Part shown: positions 50,591 through 60,520 of the stretch, piece by piece | How the letters are laid out: each line of letters opens with the position of its first letter | Numbering within the stretch: position 1 is the first letter of the stretch | From: Nitrosomonas sp. | Lineage (GTDB): Bacteria > Pseudomonadota > Gammaproteobacteria > Burkholderiales > Nitrosomonadaceae | NCBI GenBank assembly: GCA_016703745.1 | Contig: JADJBK010000006.1 | Location: 1,240,001-1,304,000, forward strand | Reading direction: 5' to 3' | DNA length: 64,000 nucleotides | Notes under the pieces: model-generated | What the model saw: only the letters and a program-made list of their open reading frames with translations | Told to the model about the DNA's origin: nothing | Databases searched by the model: none | Made by a program: the position numbers and the translations under genes

Positions 50591-51372
50591 CCTGGGCAGA
50601 TACGATCCTGGAAACACTGGTGGCCACACTGGGTGATGTATTGCCAATTGCTTTGGCGCTGTTTGGTTTTCAGTTCTTTGTTTTGCGCCGCCCTATTGCA
50701 AACTTGCGACGGGTATTGTTTGGATTCCTGTTCGTACTGCTTGGTTTGACACTGTTCCTGGTAGGACTGGATCGTGCGTTATTTCCGATTGGCAGGCTAA
50801 TGGCAACACAATTAACTACGCCCGAATTTCTACGCGGCAACCTACCGGAAGTTGCACTAGCCTGGACAGACTATTATTGGGTATTGATTTTCGCCTTTTT
50901 GATTGGTTTTGCCACCACGCTTGCTGAACCCGCCTTAATCGCGGTTGCGCTCAAGGCAGGCGAGGTATCCGGCGGGGCAATTCACCCAATCTCACTCCGA
51001 CTGGCCGTGGCAATAGGAGTGGCACTGGGTATTACTGTGGGCGTATTTCGCATTATTACCGGGTTGCCAATTCAGTGGTTCATCGTTACCGCCTACATCA
51101 TCGTGGTGTTACAAACCTGGTGCGCACCCAGAATAATTATCCCGCTTGCATTTGATTCAGGTGGCGTGGCAACCTCGACTGTTACGGTGCCAATTATCGC
51201 CGCATTGGGACTGGGCCTGGCCGAGGCGGTACCCGGACGCAACCCGCTGACAGACGGATTTGGTCTGATTGCTTTTGCTTGCCTCTTTCCAATTATGACC
51301 GTGATGGCCTATGCACAAATTGCCGAGTATCTCGCCAAACGGTTGAAAAGAAATGGCCAGCCCGATAAATGA
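50587..51372 (+). CDS. DUF1538 membrane protein, second of a pair
   Basis: A 261-residue homologue of the preceding gene: [126 protein letters not shown]. The two proteins probably form a heteromeric channel or transporter, and in other genomes the two domains can be fused. Transported substrate unknown. The ATG overlaps the first gene's stop (ATGA). Confidence 0.87.
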   Translation: MTWADTILETLVATLGDVLPIALALFGFQFFVLRRPIANLRRVLFGFLFVLLGLTLFLVGLDRALFPIGRLMATQLTTPEFLRGNLPEVALAWTDYYWVLIFAFLIGFATTLAEPALIAVALKAGEVSGGAIHPISLRLAVAIGVALGITVGVFRIITGLPIQWFIVTAYIIVVLQTWCAPRIIIPLAFDSGGVATSTVTVPIIAALGLGLAEAVPGRNPLTDGFGLIAFACLFPIMTVMAYAQIAEYLAKRLKRNGQPDK

Positions 51373-51416
51373 CGCCTATCATTCCGGTATTTTAAAATGA
51401 ACAGATGGAGCAAGTT

Positions 51417-51767
51417 ATGCATTTCAAGTTAATCATCACGTTTCTGGATGACTGCCAAACCGAACGGGTAATGGAGGCAGCGCGCAGGGCCGGCGCTACA
51501 GGCGCAACCATCATTTCCAGCGCGCGTGGCGAAGGCATGGACAGGGTCAAGACTTTTTTGGGTCTTTCCCTGGAAACGCAGCGTGATGTCGTCATGCTTC
51601 TGGTTGAAGAACATCTTTCCAGAGCCATCATGGAAACAATCGCGGAGGTGGGCCAGTTTGATGCGACAGCAGGTACGGGTATCGCTTTTCAGATCGATGT
51701 CGAAGACGCTGTGGGAGTAGCGCACCAGATTGAAAAACTGACAACTGTGATAGAGGAAAAAATATGA
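51417..51767 (+). CDS. PII-like signalling protein
   Basis: A 116-residue protein with the ferredoxin-like PII fold pattern: FKLIITFLDDCQTERVMEAARRAGATGATIISSARGEGM (beta-alpha-beta with the PII-like first strand) and a second half ending FQIDVEDAVGVAHQIEKL. It lacks the Tyr-51 T-loop of GlnB/GlnK, so it belongs to the PII-like, non-nitrogen group. ATG 51417 has a GGAGCAAGTT ribosome site and is preferred over 51405. It probably regulates the DUF1538 proteins encoded just upstream. The stop overlaps the CBS gene. Confidence 0.8.
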   Translation: MHFKLIITFLDDCQTERVMEAARRAGATGATIISSARGEGMDRVKTFLGLSLETQRDVVMLLVEEHLSRAIMETIAEVGQFDATAGTGIAFQIDVEDAVGVAHQIEKLTTVIEEKI

Positions 51768-52189
51768 CTACTGGTAAACCAGTGCGTGTTGGCAAAGTCA
51801 TGCAGCACCATTTTGATCTTGTGGAGGGAATTGCCACCGTTGCTGATGCACTCAAAAATATGCGTTACCCGGATACCGGCGCGATGATTGTCAACAAACG
51901 GCACGTTGATGATGAATACGGTATCGTCATGCTGTCCGATATTGCCAGGAAGGTGCTGGCAAAAGACTGCTCCCCAACACGAATCAATATTTACGAAATC
52001 ATGTCCAAACCGGTTCTGTCGGTATCAGCACAGATGGATATCCGCTATTGTGCACGTCTTTTCGACCGGTTTGGCCTGTCGCTGGCACCGGTCATTGAAA
52101 ATGGTGAAGTCACTGGCATAGTCAGTTATAACAATATGGTGATCGAGGGCATGCTGGGTGAGTGGCTGCAGGATAAGCTCAAACGGTGA
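51764..52189 (+). CDS. CBS-domain protein
   Basis: A 141-residue cytoplasmic protein made of two CBS motifs: GKVMQHHFDLVEGIATVADALKNMRYPDTGAMIVNKRH... and YEIMSKPVLSVSAQMDIRYCARLFDRFGLSLAPVIENGEVTGIVSYNNMVI. A pair of CBS motifs usually binds adenine nucleotides. It is the last gene of the DUF1538-PII operon and overlaps the PII-like gene by four bases. It is likely an additional energy-state sensor of the transporter. Confidence 0.85.
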   Translation: MTTGKPVRVGKVMQHHFDLVEGIATVADALKNMRYPDTGAMIVNKRHVDDEYGIVMLSDIARKVLAKDCSPTRINIYEIMSKPVLSVSAQMDIRYCARLFDRFGLSLAPVIENGEVTGIVSYNNMVIEGMLGEWLQDKLKR

Positions 52190-52289
52190 ATTGTGCTATG
52201 ACCAGGCTCAGCTGCACGGCAACAGCATTCAGAGCATTTCTTTCAAGCTATAATGCGCGTTTGAACGTTTCAGCCAACACACCCACTCC

Positions 52290-54887
52290 ATGCAAGAAAA
52301 ATACCAGCCTCAGGAAATAGAACCGGCCACTCAACGCTACTGGCAGGAAAAAGCGATCTTCAAGGTATCGGAAGACACAGACAGACCCAAATTCTATTGT
52401 TTGTCGATGTTTCCCTACCCTTCCGGCAAACTGCATATGGGGCATGTACGCAATTACACCATCGGCGATGTGTTATCCCGTTATCACCGAATGAAAGGTT
52501 ATAACGTGCTCCAACCTATGGGCTGGGATGCTTTTGGGCTGCCAGCCGAGAATGCAGCCATCCAGCGCAGTGTGCCGCCCGCGCAGTGGACCTATGACAA
52601 TATCGCCTACATGCGCAGCCAGCTGCAAAGTCTTGGATTGGGAATCGACTGGTCGCGCGAGATCGCAACCTGTCATCCTGCCTATTATCGCTGGAATCAA
52701 TGGCTGTTTCTACGCATGCTGGAAAAAGGTATCGCCTATCAAAAGACGCAGATCGTTAACTGGGATCCGGTCGACCAGACGGTGCTGGCAAATGAGCAGG
52801 TTATTGACGGGCGCGGTTGGCGCACAGGCGCTCTGGTGGAAAAGCGCGAAATTCCGGGTTATTACCTGGCGATAACTCACTACGCAGACGAGTTGCTGTC
52901 CGACCTTGAAAAACTACCCGGCTGGCCGGAACGGGTTGGAATCATGCAGGCTAACTGGATAGGTAAAAGTTACGGCGCGGATATCATCTTTCCGCCAGAT
53001 ATGGTTTCCGGCATGCCACAGGCACTGAAGGTTTTCACAACCCGCGCAGACACCCTGATGGGCGCAACCTACGTAGCGATTGCCCCGGAACATCCTGTGG
53101 CTCTCCATGCGGCACAAACCAATCCAACACTAGGCGCTTTTATCGAAACTTGCAAACAAGGCGCGATAATCGAGGCCGAACTCGCCACCCAGGAAAAAAC
53201 AGGCATGGCAACTGATTTTTTTGTCATACACCCACTGACAGGTGAGCGTTTACCGGTATGGATTGCCAATTATGTTCTGATGAGCTACGGCGAAGGTGCC
53301 GTCATGGCCGTGCCGGCACATGACGAGCGCGATTTTGAATTTGCCAGCCGTTATGGCCTGCCGATCAGAGCGGTAATTAGACCGTTACATGGTGAATTGA
53401 ATCTGCCGCTGAATGAGGCCTTCACCTCATACGGCATCACCATGGATTCCGGAAAGTTTTCCAACCTGGAATCGCTGGCTGCAATCGATGCAGTTGCCGT
53501 CGCACTTGCTGAAAAAGAACTCGGTGAGAAGAAAATTCGTTATCGCCTGCGCGACTGGGGAATTTCACGGCAACGCTACTGGGGTTGTCCGATTCCGTTG
53601 ATTCATTGCGATCAATGCGGGGTGGTGCCGGTGCCGGATGATCAGCTCCCGGTCATCCTGCCTGAAGATCTGGTGCCGGACGGTTCCGGTAATCCGTTGA
53701 CGAAAACTGCGGCATTTTATGCATGCAGCTGCCCGCGCTGCGGCAACCCTGCTCGACGAGAAACAGACACGATGGATACCTTTGTCGACTCCTCATGGTA
53801 TTTCATCCGTTATGCCTGTCCCGATCAGAACGGTGCAATGGTTGATCAGCGTGCCAACTATTGGTTGCCGGTTGACCAATATATAGGCGGTATCGAACAT
53901 GCCATTCTGCATCTTCTCTACTCTCGCTTCTGGAGCAAGGTCATGCGTGATTTCGGTCTGATAAGCTTTGATGAGCCCTTCTCCAATTTACTTACGCAAG
54001 GAATGGTGCTCAATGAAATTTTTTCCCGCAAATCTAAAAACGGGCGTATCGAATACTATGCGCCTGCGGAAGTTGATGTCATCCACCAGGCGGATAGCAA
54101 AACTTACATTCTCCGCGCAGATGCTGAGCCAGTTGAGTTCGGAGGCGTGGGGACAATGTCCAAATCCAAAAATAATGGTGTCGATCCGCAAGGTATCGTC
54201 GATCAGTACGGTGCAGATACTGCCAGATTATTCATGATGTTTGCCAGCCCGCCCACACAGACGCTGGAATGGTCAGATGCCGGCGTAGAAGGCGCTTTCC
54301 GCTTTCTTAAACGCCTGTGGCGGCAGGTTTATCTGCATGTGCAGTCAGGCATGCTCGCACAGGAGAATAGCTCTCTACAGCACTCACTTCCAGACGGGCT
54401 GAAGTCACTACGTTGTCAGCTTCACCAGACTATTGTCAAGGTAACAGATGATCTGGAGCGACGACATACTTTTAACACCGCAATTGCTGCCGTGATGGAA
54501 CTTATCAATGAGCTGGCAAAACTACCGGAAAATGATCTATCGGCGCGTAAACTGATGCAGGAATCGCTTGAAGTCGTTTTACTACTGCTCTCACCCATCG
54601 TACCGCATATTTGCCATACTCTCTGGCGGGAACTCAGACCAGACACAGAATTACTTGATCAGCCATGGCCACAGGCAGATGAGCAGGCACTGGTGCAAGA
54701 TGAGGTCACGCTGGTAGTGCAAGTCAACGGCAAGCTACGCAGTCGTATCCAGGTCGCCAGAGAAGCTGATCGAACAACCATTGAACATGCTGCCATGGCA
54801 GATGAGCCTGTTCAAAAAATGATTGTCGGCCAATCTATCAAAAAAATAGTGATCGTCCCTGGCAAACTGGTAAACATCGTAATTTAA
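52290..54887 (+). CDS. leuS: Leucine--tRNA ligase
   Basis: An 865-residue class I synthetase. The HIGH-type motif is [23 protein letters not shown] near residue 40. The editing domain (CP1) follows, the zinc-like CDQCG and CPRCGNP segments are near residue 445, and the KMSKS motif is [14 protein letters not shown] near residue 620. A C-terminal domain ends [14 protein letters not shown]. All parts are full length. lptE begins 5 bp after the stop, so leuS-lptE-holA form an operon as in E. coli. Confidence 0.98.
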   Translation: MQEKYQPQEIEPATQRYWQEKAIFKVSEDTDRPKFYCLSMFPYPSGKLHMGHVRNYTIGDVLSRYHRMKGYNVLQPMGWDAFGLPAENAAIQRSVPPAQWTYDNIAYMRSQLQSLGLGIDWSREIATCHPAYYRWNQWLFLRMLEKGIAYQKTQIVNWDPVDQTVLANEQVIDGRGWRTGALVEKREIPGYYLAITHYADELLSDLEKLPGWPERVGIMQANWIGKSYGADIIFPPDMVSGMPQALKVFTTRADTLMGATYVAIAPEHPVALHAAQTNPTLGAFIETCKQGAIIEAELATQEKTGMATDFFVIHPLTGERLPVWIANYVLMSYGEGAVMAVPAHDERDFEFASRYGLPIRAVIRPLHGELNLPLNEAFTSYGITMDSGKFSNLESLAAIDAVAVALAEKELGEKKIRYRLRDWGISRQRYWGCPIPLIHCDQCGVVPVPDDQLPVILPEDLVPDGSGNPLTKTAAFYACSCPRCGNPARRETDTMDTFVDSSWYFIRYACPDQNGAMVDQRANYWLPVDQYIGGIEHAILHLLYSRFWSKVMRDFGLISFDEPFSNLLTQGMVLNEIFSRKSKNGRIEYYAPAEVDVIHQADSKTYILRADAEPVEFGGVGTMSKSKNNGVDPQGIVDQYGADTARLFMMFASPPTQTLEWSDAGVEGAFRFLKRLWRQVYLHVQSGMLAQENSSLQHSLPDGLKSLRCQLHQTIVKVTDDLERRHTFNTAIAAVMELINELAKLPENDLSARKLMQESLEVVLLLLSPIVPHICHTLWRELRPDTELLDQPWPQADEQALVQDEVTLVVQVNGKLRSRIQVAREADRTTIEHAAMADEPVQKMIVGQSIKKIVIVPGKLVNIVI

Positions 54888-54892
54888 TCGAT

Positions 54893-55429
54893 ATGCTGAG
54901 TCTACTGTCACCTGCGTTGCGATCCATGTTGACCCGCCTGTTGGCGATATCTTTATTTTTTTGCTTAACTGCTTGTGGCTTTCAGCTTCGCGGGCAAGTG
55001 ACTGACCTGCCTTATGAGCGGGTTTATGTGACAGCACCAGTTGGGTTAACAATTGGCGCGGATGTTAAACGTGCACTCAGTACACATACCCAGGTAAAAA
55101 TCGTTGAACACATTGAGAAGGCTGAAATCGTGCTGCAAATTGTGCATGCCATCAATGAAAAAAGAATCTTGTCACTTTCTGCGGGTGGACGGGTACGTGA
55201 ATTTGAGCTGGGTTATCGGGTAGCTGTCCGCCTGCTCGATCCTGCCGGAAATGAGCTGGCCATGCTGCGAGAAATCAACTTGACACGCATTCTTCCCTTT
55301 CTGGATGCACAGGTGCTCGCCAAAGTGGCAGAGGAAGAGATGTTGTATCGCGATATGCAGCGTGATGCAGTACAGCAGATTCTGCGACAAGTATCAGCAG
55401 CTAACTCTGCGGCTAAGCCACTTCAATGA
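54893..55429 (+). CDS. lptE: LPS-assembly lipoprotein LptE
   Basis: A 178-residue outer-membrane lipoprotein that plugs the LptD barrel for lipopolysaccharide export. The signal peptide ends in the lipobox LTAC (SLFFCLTACGFQLRG), with Cys28 the acylated residue. The family region GFQLRGQVTDLPYERVYV and the mid-segment RVREFELGYRVAVRLLDPAGNELA are present. The gene is between leuS and holA in the standard order. Its stop overlaps the holA ATG (ATGA). Confidence 0.93.
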   Translation: MLSLLSPALRSMLTRLLAISLFFCLTACGFQLRGQVTDLPYERVYVTAPVGLTIGADVKRALSTHTQVKIVEHIEKAEIVLQIVHAINEKRILSLSAGGRVREFELGYRVAVRLLDPAGNELAMLREINLTRILPFLDAQVLAKVAEEEMLYRDMQRDAVQQILRQVSAANSAAKPLQ

Positions 55430-56463
55430 GACTCTCTCCAGATCAGCTTACCGATCAGCTCAAGCAAGCGATAGCGCCTCTTTACGTGGTGATGGGTGGT
55501 GAACTGTTACTGACTATGGAGACGTCTGACGAGATCCGCTTACACGCAAGTAAACAAGGTTATGTGAATCGCGAAGTCATGACAGTCGACCAACATTTTG
55601 TCTGGGCAAAATTACAACAATGGGGTCGCCAGTCTTCATTGTTTGGTAATCGCCGCTTGCTTGATATCCGCATCCCGACCGGAAAACCCGGTAGAGAAGG
55701 CAGTACTGCCCTGGAAGCATTCAGCCAACGCTTGCCAGCTGAAACAGTCACCGTGGTTTTACTTCCCTGGCTGGATCAGCAAAGCCAGAATAGCAAATGG
55801 TTCAAGGCACTGGAACAGACCGGATATCTCATCATGATTCCGGCGATCAAGCGTGAACAACTTGCTGCCTGGATTGAGAAACGCCTGCGCTGTCAGAATC
55901 AGCACGCCAACCGGAATACGCTGCAGTTTTTCGTAGACAAGGTAGAAGGCAACCTGCTCGCTGCTCACCAGGAAATCCAGAAACTGGCTTTACTTTATCC
56001 ACAGGGAGAATTGTCATTCGACGAGATCAAAACCACCCTCCTCGATGTAGCGCGTTACGATGTTACCCAACTGGCAGAAGCGATGATGCATGCTGATGTT
56101 GCCCGATTTTCCCATATCCTGTGGAATTTGCGGGCAGAAGGTGTAGCTTCCCCCTATATTCTGGCTGTACTGGCGGAGGAGATTCGTTTATTGCTCAAGC
56201 TGCATACGGCGCTCAATATCGATCGAAATACACCCCTTGCTCAGATTATGAAAACACTACGCATCTGGCCGTCCAGACAAAAACCGATTGCTGCTGCATT
56301 CAAGCGTATTGATCTGAAGTTACTGTTGAATGCTCTCCGCCAGGCAGCCAATATCGATCGGATCATCAAGGGAATGGAAGCAGGCGATGAATGGCAGGAA
56401 CTTCTAAACTTAGGCACCGCATTAGTTGCCACTGATAAATACTATCCATCAACTCGACAATAG
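55426..56463 (+). CDS. holA: DNA polymerase III subunit delta
   Basis: A 345-residue clamp-loader subunit that opens the beta clamp. Conserved features: DQLKQAIAPLYVVMGGELLLTMETSDEIR (N-terminal domain), LLDIRIPTGKPGREGSTALEAF, VVLLPWLDQQSQNSKWFKALEQTG, and NLLAAHQEIQKLALLYPQGELSFDEI, typical of delta. It has no P-loop, as expected for HolA. It overlaps the LptE stop, and the OsmC gene follows after 10 bp on the same strand. Confidence 0.94.
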   Translation: MRLSPDQLTDQLKQAIAPLYVVMGGELLLTMETSDEIRLHASKQGYVNREVMTVDQHFVWAKLQQWGRQSSLFGNRRLLDIRIPTGKPGREGSTALEAFSQRLPAETVTVVLLPWLDQQSQNSKWFKALEQTGYLIMIPAIKREQLAAWIEKRLRCQNQHANRNTLQFFVDKVEGNLLAAHQEIQKLALLYPQGELSFDEIKTTLLDVARYDVTQLAEAMMHADVARFSHILWNLRAEGVASPYILAVLAEEIRLLLKLHTALNIDRNTPLAQIMKTLRIWPSRQKPIAAAFKRIDLKLLLNALRQAANIDRIIKGMEAGDEWQELLNLGTALVATDKYYPSTRQ

Positions 56464-56473
56464 CAGGAAACCA

Positions 56474-56896
56474 ATGAAAGCAAAAATCACCTTACGTGAA
56501 GGCGTCAGTTTTCTGGGAGAAACGGATAGTGGTCACGCTGTATTAATGGATGGCGCACCAGAAGCAGGTGGCAAAAATTTGGGACCGCGTCCGATGGAAA
56601 TGATTTTGCTTGGACTCGGTGGATGCACGGCGTTTGATGTTGTCCTGATTTTACGCAAAAGCCGTCAGCTAATAACAGATTGTCAGGTGTACATAGAATC
56701 ACAACGTGCGATGGTTGATCCCAAGGTTTTCACCCAAATCCATCTGCATTTTATTGTTACCGGGAAAGAATTGAATCCGCAACAGGTTGAGCGCGCCATC
56801 AACCTTTCCGCAGAGAAGTACTGCTCTGCTTCAATGATGTTGAAGAATACCGTCAAGATAACGCATGACTATGAAATAGTGACCCACTCTGGGTAA
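56474..56896 (+). CDS. OsmC-family peroxiredoxin-like protein
   Basis: A 140-residue thiol peroxidase-fold protein of the OsmC/Ohr/YhfA group. The conserved Cys is in LGLGGCTAFDVVLILRK and the second is in SAEKYCSASMMLKNTVKITHDYEI, both usual for the family. It is expected to reduce organic hydroperoxides. The frame extends to 56426 inside holA; the ATG at 56474 is chosen because AGGAAACCA precedes it and the protein then starts MKAKITLREGV. Confidence 0.88.
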   Translation: MKAKITLREGVSFLGETDSGHAVLMDGAPEAGGKNLGPRPMEMILLGLGGCTAFDVVLILRKSRQLITDCQVYIESQRAMVDPKVFTQIHLHFIVTGKELNPQQVERAINLSAEKYCSASMMLKNTVKITHDYEIVTHSG

Positions 56897-57121
56897 AGTT
56901 ACCGAGCAAAATTACAATTCCTGCTTTCTTTTGAAGACCAACTTTCTTATAATTCGCAACTGATGCCACCAATCTATCGATTAAATTGCTGGACAATCGA
57001 TTTTAATTCTGGTATCAATATAGAGGTCTTGCGCAATATGAAGACTTGGTAGTGTCAAAGTAATATTTATAACGATAACGATATATTTAGTGTTCATTGA
57101 AATTAATTATAGGAGGTCAAA

Positions 57122-57262
57122 ATGAGACTTTTGTTTATTTTCGCTGCATTAATGGTGACTCTGTCACTGACTGCTTGTATGGCTGAAAAACCTGCTCAGT
57201 ATCCACCTAGTGCACTGATGGAACGTGATTCCATGCCAGATCAAACTGATGACGATAAATGA
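57122..57262 (+). CDS. Small lipoprotein, 46 residues
   Basis: A short gene with an excellent ribosome site (ATAGGAGGTCAAA before ATG). The product starts MRLLFIFAALMVTLSLTAC, with a lipobox LTAC (Cys19) typical of an outer- or inner-membrane lipoprotein. The mature part is short, hydrophilic and Asp-rich at the end (ending TDDDK). A strong terminator follows 28 bp later, so it is its own transcript. Its function is unknown. Confidence 0.75.
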   Translation: MRLLFIFAALMVTLSLTACMAEKPAQYPPSALMERDSMPDQTDDDK

Positions 57263-57290
57263 GAATTAATACATGATGCATCAAATTGAG

Positions 57291-57315
57291 ACCGCCCTTC
57301 AGGGGCGGTTTTTTT
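57291..57315 (+). terminator. Rho-independent terminator after the small lipoprotein
   Basis: ACCGCCC pairs with GGGCGGT around a TTCAG loop, directly followed by seven T residues, 28 bp downstream of the lipoprotein stop. This is a textbook intrinsic terminator for plus-strand transcription. Confidence 0.92.
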
Positions 57316-57352
57316 ATGCTTAGTATGTTCAATATGGACGCACACAAAAAAA

Positions 57353-57378
57353 CACCTCGCAAAATTGACCGCGAGGTG
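57353..57378 (-). terminator. Rho-independent terminator for the outer-membrane protein gene
   Basis: On the minus strand CACCTCGC pairs with GCGAGGTG around a ten-base loop, followed by an uninterrupted T run (TTTTTTTTG). It ends transcription of the outer-membrane protein gene that starts at 58354. A further perfect palindrome at 57460-57483 lies between it and that gene. Confidence 0.85.
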
Positions 57379-57459
57379 TAAAGGCTTCGTCACAAAATCT
57401 GTATCAGACGCGCCGACTTTGTCCGAAACTTGAGGAGAGAAACGTCACTACTCACAACA

Positions 57460-57483
57460 GGCGGTAAGAAGCTTCTTACCGCC
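57460..57483. repeat. Perfect 24-bp palindrome
   Basis: GGCGGTAAGAAG is followed directly by its reverse complement CTTCTTACCGCC, giving a perfect palindrome in the 3' region of the outer-membrane protein gene. It could stabilise the mRNA end or be a protein-binding site. No U-run follows. Confidence 0.6.
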
Positions 57484-57505
57484 TTCCTGCCACAAATTAT
57501 TCAAA

Positions 57506-58354
57506 TTAAAAACCCAATCCCAAATAGCCACCAACCGTAAATCCATCTATTTTAACGCCATCCAATCTCCCAGAAGTCAGGTGATAGCGGGCATCCACGC
57601 CAAGAAACACCGCTTTCCAGATATTGTAATCAGCGCCCGCAGCAAACATGACACTCGGCTGTAAGACGGTAATAGATTCAGATGGCGGACTGATTACATG
57701 AATCGCTAACCCGGCCGGGATAATCCATGGCCGAAAGCGGCTGCCTTCCATAAACTTGATCTTGGGTGAAGCTGTCAACGTGAACATATCCACGGTCACG
57801 CCATTGGGATTCAATGCACCACCCGCAAGCTGCGTTGGCGAATTGGCCAACGCACTACCCCCAACCTTTCCAAATTGCTTGTATTCAAACATCAGCTCGG
57901 CAAATACACTGGTTCCCGGCATCAGATCCCAGACATTATCGGTCAGGTTAAAATCAAATCCCGCACCTATGTACCATGCATTTCGGTCTGCCTGTTCTTG
58001 CGCACCAACTGGAGCCACGCTGCTTTGAATAGAAACACCATTGCGCAGATTGTTGCTACGCGCATATCCCCCTCGAAAAAAAACCATATGCTTGCCCCCG
58101 GCCGCTACTGGTGCCCGGGTTGCTGCAGACTGCTCCAATGCCCTTACCTTTTGCGCATCCTGCACCGCATTGGATTTGATCCGGTCCAATTCACCACGCA
58201 CCGTTTGGAGCTGTTGCTCCATAATTTTGATCTGTTCTTCCAGTGCATTTGTCGAACTGGCTTGTGCCATTGCCTGCGAAGAAGCCATAGTTAACAGCAG
58301 GGTAACTGCCATACCGAAAGGAATTATTTTTTTATTAATATAATGATGACTCAC
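57506..58354 (-). CDS. Outer-membrane beta-barrel protein with N-terminal coiled coil
   Basis: A roughly 282-residue exported protein. Its Sec signal peptide ends in SSQAMA|QASS. The mature N-terminus is a short coiled coil (LEEQIKIMEQQLQTVRGELDRIKSNAVQD), as in porins that bind peptidoglycan through a helix. The remainder is beta-rich (MVFFRGGYARSNN, NAWYIGAGFDFNLTDN, FAELMFEYKQFG, FLGVDARYHL) and ends GGYLGLGF, a C-terminal Phe consistent with BAM-dependent assembly. It may be a small OprF/porin-like barrel. The start is GTG 58354 with GGAGG five bases upstream; the TTG at 58366 is rejected for lack of a site. Confidence 0.8.
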   Translation of the reverse strand: MSHHYINKKIIPFGMAVTLLLTMASSQAMAQASSTNALEEQIKIMEQQLQTVRGELDRIKSNAVQDAQKVRALEQSAATRAPVAAGGKHMVFFRGGYARSNNLRNGVSIQSSVAPVGAQEQADRNAWYIGAGFDFNLTDNVWDLMPGTSVFAELMFEYKQFGKVGGSALANSPTQLAGGALNPNGVTVDMFTLTASPKIKFMEGSRFRPWIIPAGLAIHVISPPSESITVLQPSVMFAAGADYNIWKAVFLGVDARYHLTSGRLDGVKIDGFTVGGYLGLGF

Positions 58355-58483
58355 CTGACCCTCCAATTTTATTTATCAAAATCCATCTACTGCTTGGCGG
58401 ATAATATGGATTCTCCATGCTTTGCTGCTTGACCCAGATCAAGATATTGTCATTTTTTTGTTTATTACCAACCTTTGCTTACC

Positions 58484-59182
58484 ATGATTCCCTTTTTGTT
58501 GCCCCATTCCCCCTTTCCGCCTCTGCAACAAGCTTTACGGGAACCCAACGGCCTGCTTGCCGCAGGCGGGGATTTATCCACACGGCGATTGCTGGCCGCC
58601 TATAGAAAAGGAATTTTTCCGTGGTTCAATGCAGGCGAGCCTATTCTGTGGTGGAGCCCAGATCCGCGCATGATAATGTTCCCTTCCGATATCAGGATTA
58701 CCCGCTCACTTCACAAGACCTTGAAACAACATCGTTATGTGGTTCGTGCTGACCGTGATTTCAGTGCGGTTATGCATGCCTGCGCCGCACCTCGTCATGG
58801 GCAGAACGGCACCTGGATTCACCCGGAAATGATTGCAGCCTACGAAAACCTGCATGAAGAGGGATTATGTCATTCAATAGAAACCTGGCTGGATGATGAG
58901 TTGGTAGGAGGGCTATATGGAATCGCTCTAGGTAGGGTATTTTTTGGAGAATCGATGTTTTCAAGAGTCAATGATGCCTCCAAAATTGCTCTGGTTTACC
59001 TGGCCAGACAACTTCAAGAATGGAATTTCGGATTAATTGACTGCCAAATGAAAACACCCCATCTCATCTCGATGGGCGCCGTCGAAATCCCCAGACAGGC
59101 GTTCGCCGATCTGATTGCCACTTGGGTTGAGTTGCCAAATCGACAGGGGAAATGGAATTTTGACTATACTTATCCCCAATAA
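58484..59182 (+). CDS. aat: Leucyl/phenylalanyl-tRNA--protein transferase
   Basis: A 232-residue cytoplasmic enzyme that adds Leu or Phe to N-terminal Arg/Lys, marking proteins for ClpSAP in the N-degron pathway. The family core is complete: [84 protein letters not shown] and [17 protein letters not shown] 58484 is preferred over the TTG at 58475. The neighbouring ate/bpt gene, acting on acidic N-termini, is broken, so only the basic-residue branch may remain. Confidence 0.96.
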   Translation: MIPFLLPHSPFPPLQQALREPNGLLAAGGDLSTRRLLAAYRKGIFPWFNAGEPILWWSPDPRMIMFPSDIRITRSLHKTLKQHRYVVRADRDFSAVMHACAAPRHGQNGTWIHPEMIAAYENLHEEGLCHSIETWLDDELVGGLYGIALGRVFFGESMFSRVNDASKIALVYLARQLQEWNFGLIDCQMKTPHLISMGAVEIPRQAFADLIATWVELPNRQGKWNFDYTYPQ

Positions 59183-59202
59183 TACCTGGTGCAGAAGCAA
59201 CT

Positions 59203-59572
59203 ATGGATTTTCACCTTACCGAGCATTACCCGTGCAGTTATCTGCCCGACAGGCTTGCACGTTCACGAATCGTGGTGCCGCATAATGTGCCTGAACCCCT
59301 CGTTTACGCGCATCTGATCAAGCGGGGATACCGTCGCAGTGGCTTTTTCATCTATCGACCAGAATGCGGTCAATGCCAGTCCTGTGTACCGGTAAGAGTA
59401 CCTGTTCAACAATTCTGTACAAACCGTACACAGCGCCGGGCAGGGAAACAGCACCAGCATCTGTTGGCAGCATGGCATCCGCTCCATTTCAATCCGGCAC
59501 ATCTCGAACTGTATCAACGCTATCAACATGCCCGCCATACCGGTGGTGACATGGAAAGGGATGATCATGCTA
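59203..59572 (+). pseudogene. Arginyl/leucyl-tRNA--protein transferase (ate/bpt), truncated by insertion
   Basis: The first 123 codons match the Bpt/Ate family: [52 protein letters not shown] (two Cys pairs) and [17 protein letters not shown]. Then the sequence runs directly into the IS21-family left end, adding nine unrelated codons before a stop (59601). A full family member is about 235-250 residues, so about half the protein, including the catalytic C-terminal half, is missing. The 3' part is not found after the insertion within this window. The organism presumably lost transfer of Leu/Arg to acidic N-termini at this locus. Confidence 0.9.
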
Positions 59573-60520
59573 TTAGACGACAATTAACCTGTCCGGTCTG
59601 ACGACAATTATCTTGACCGGTTGAGTGAAAGTATCAGTATGAGTTCTTTTCTATATAAGGAGAAAGAACTTGCCTGGAAAACATATCACTCATCAACAGG
59701 AAGCTATTTATATGAAGAATCGTCAGATAGGGCATGGTCAGGAGACAGCGGCTGCGAAAGCGGGGGTAAGTATCCGCAGTGGCCGCAGGATTGAGAAGGG
59801 TGTGCGGGTGGAGAAGTCGCAACGGCAGTGGCGCACGCGCCAGGATCCTTTTGAGCTGGTTTGGGAGACCGAATTGATTCCATTGCTGCACGGGGAACCT
59901 GAACTGACCGGGACTACGCTTTGGGAGTACCTGGATGATCGATATCCCGGCCAATACCCGGAGAAATTGCTCAGAAGCTTGCAGCGCCGTGTAAAACACT
60001 GGCGGGCAACGCAAGGTCCCGGTAAGGCGGTCATGTTTTGCCAGTCGGTGCCTGCCGGGCACCAGGGGTTGTCCGATTTTACCCGGCCGCGCACGGCAAT
60101 CACGATTGCAGGCAAACCATTTGATCACCTGCTGTATCAGTTTCGTCTGGCTTATAGTCATTGGCGCGCGGTTCATATCATCCGGGGCGGGGAAAGTTAT
60201 AGTGCGTTGGCCGATGGTTTGCAGACCGCCTTGCATAAACTGGGCGGCGTGCCCAGGGAACATCGCACCGACAGCCTGAGTGCCGCATACGTCAATGCGA
60301 GCCAAAAACAAGAACTCACGCAATCTTATGCGGCGCTGTGTCAACACTATGGCATGAAGCCTACGGTCAATAACCTGGGCGTCAGCCATGAAAATGGCGC
60401 CGTAGAAAATGCCCATGGTTCGCTCAAACACCGGATTGAGCAGGCGATCAAACTGCGGGGATCTGCGGATTTCGAAAGTGTGGGCGCCTACCGCCGTTTT
60501 CTTGAACGGATCGTCGATAA

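Noticed and set aside
57070..57100. Fur box upstream of the small lipoprotein
   Set aside because: The ATAACG repeat resembles only part of the GATAATGATAATCATTATC consensus, so the call would not be supported.
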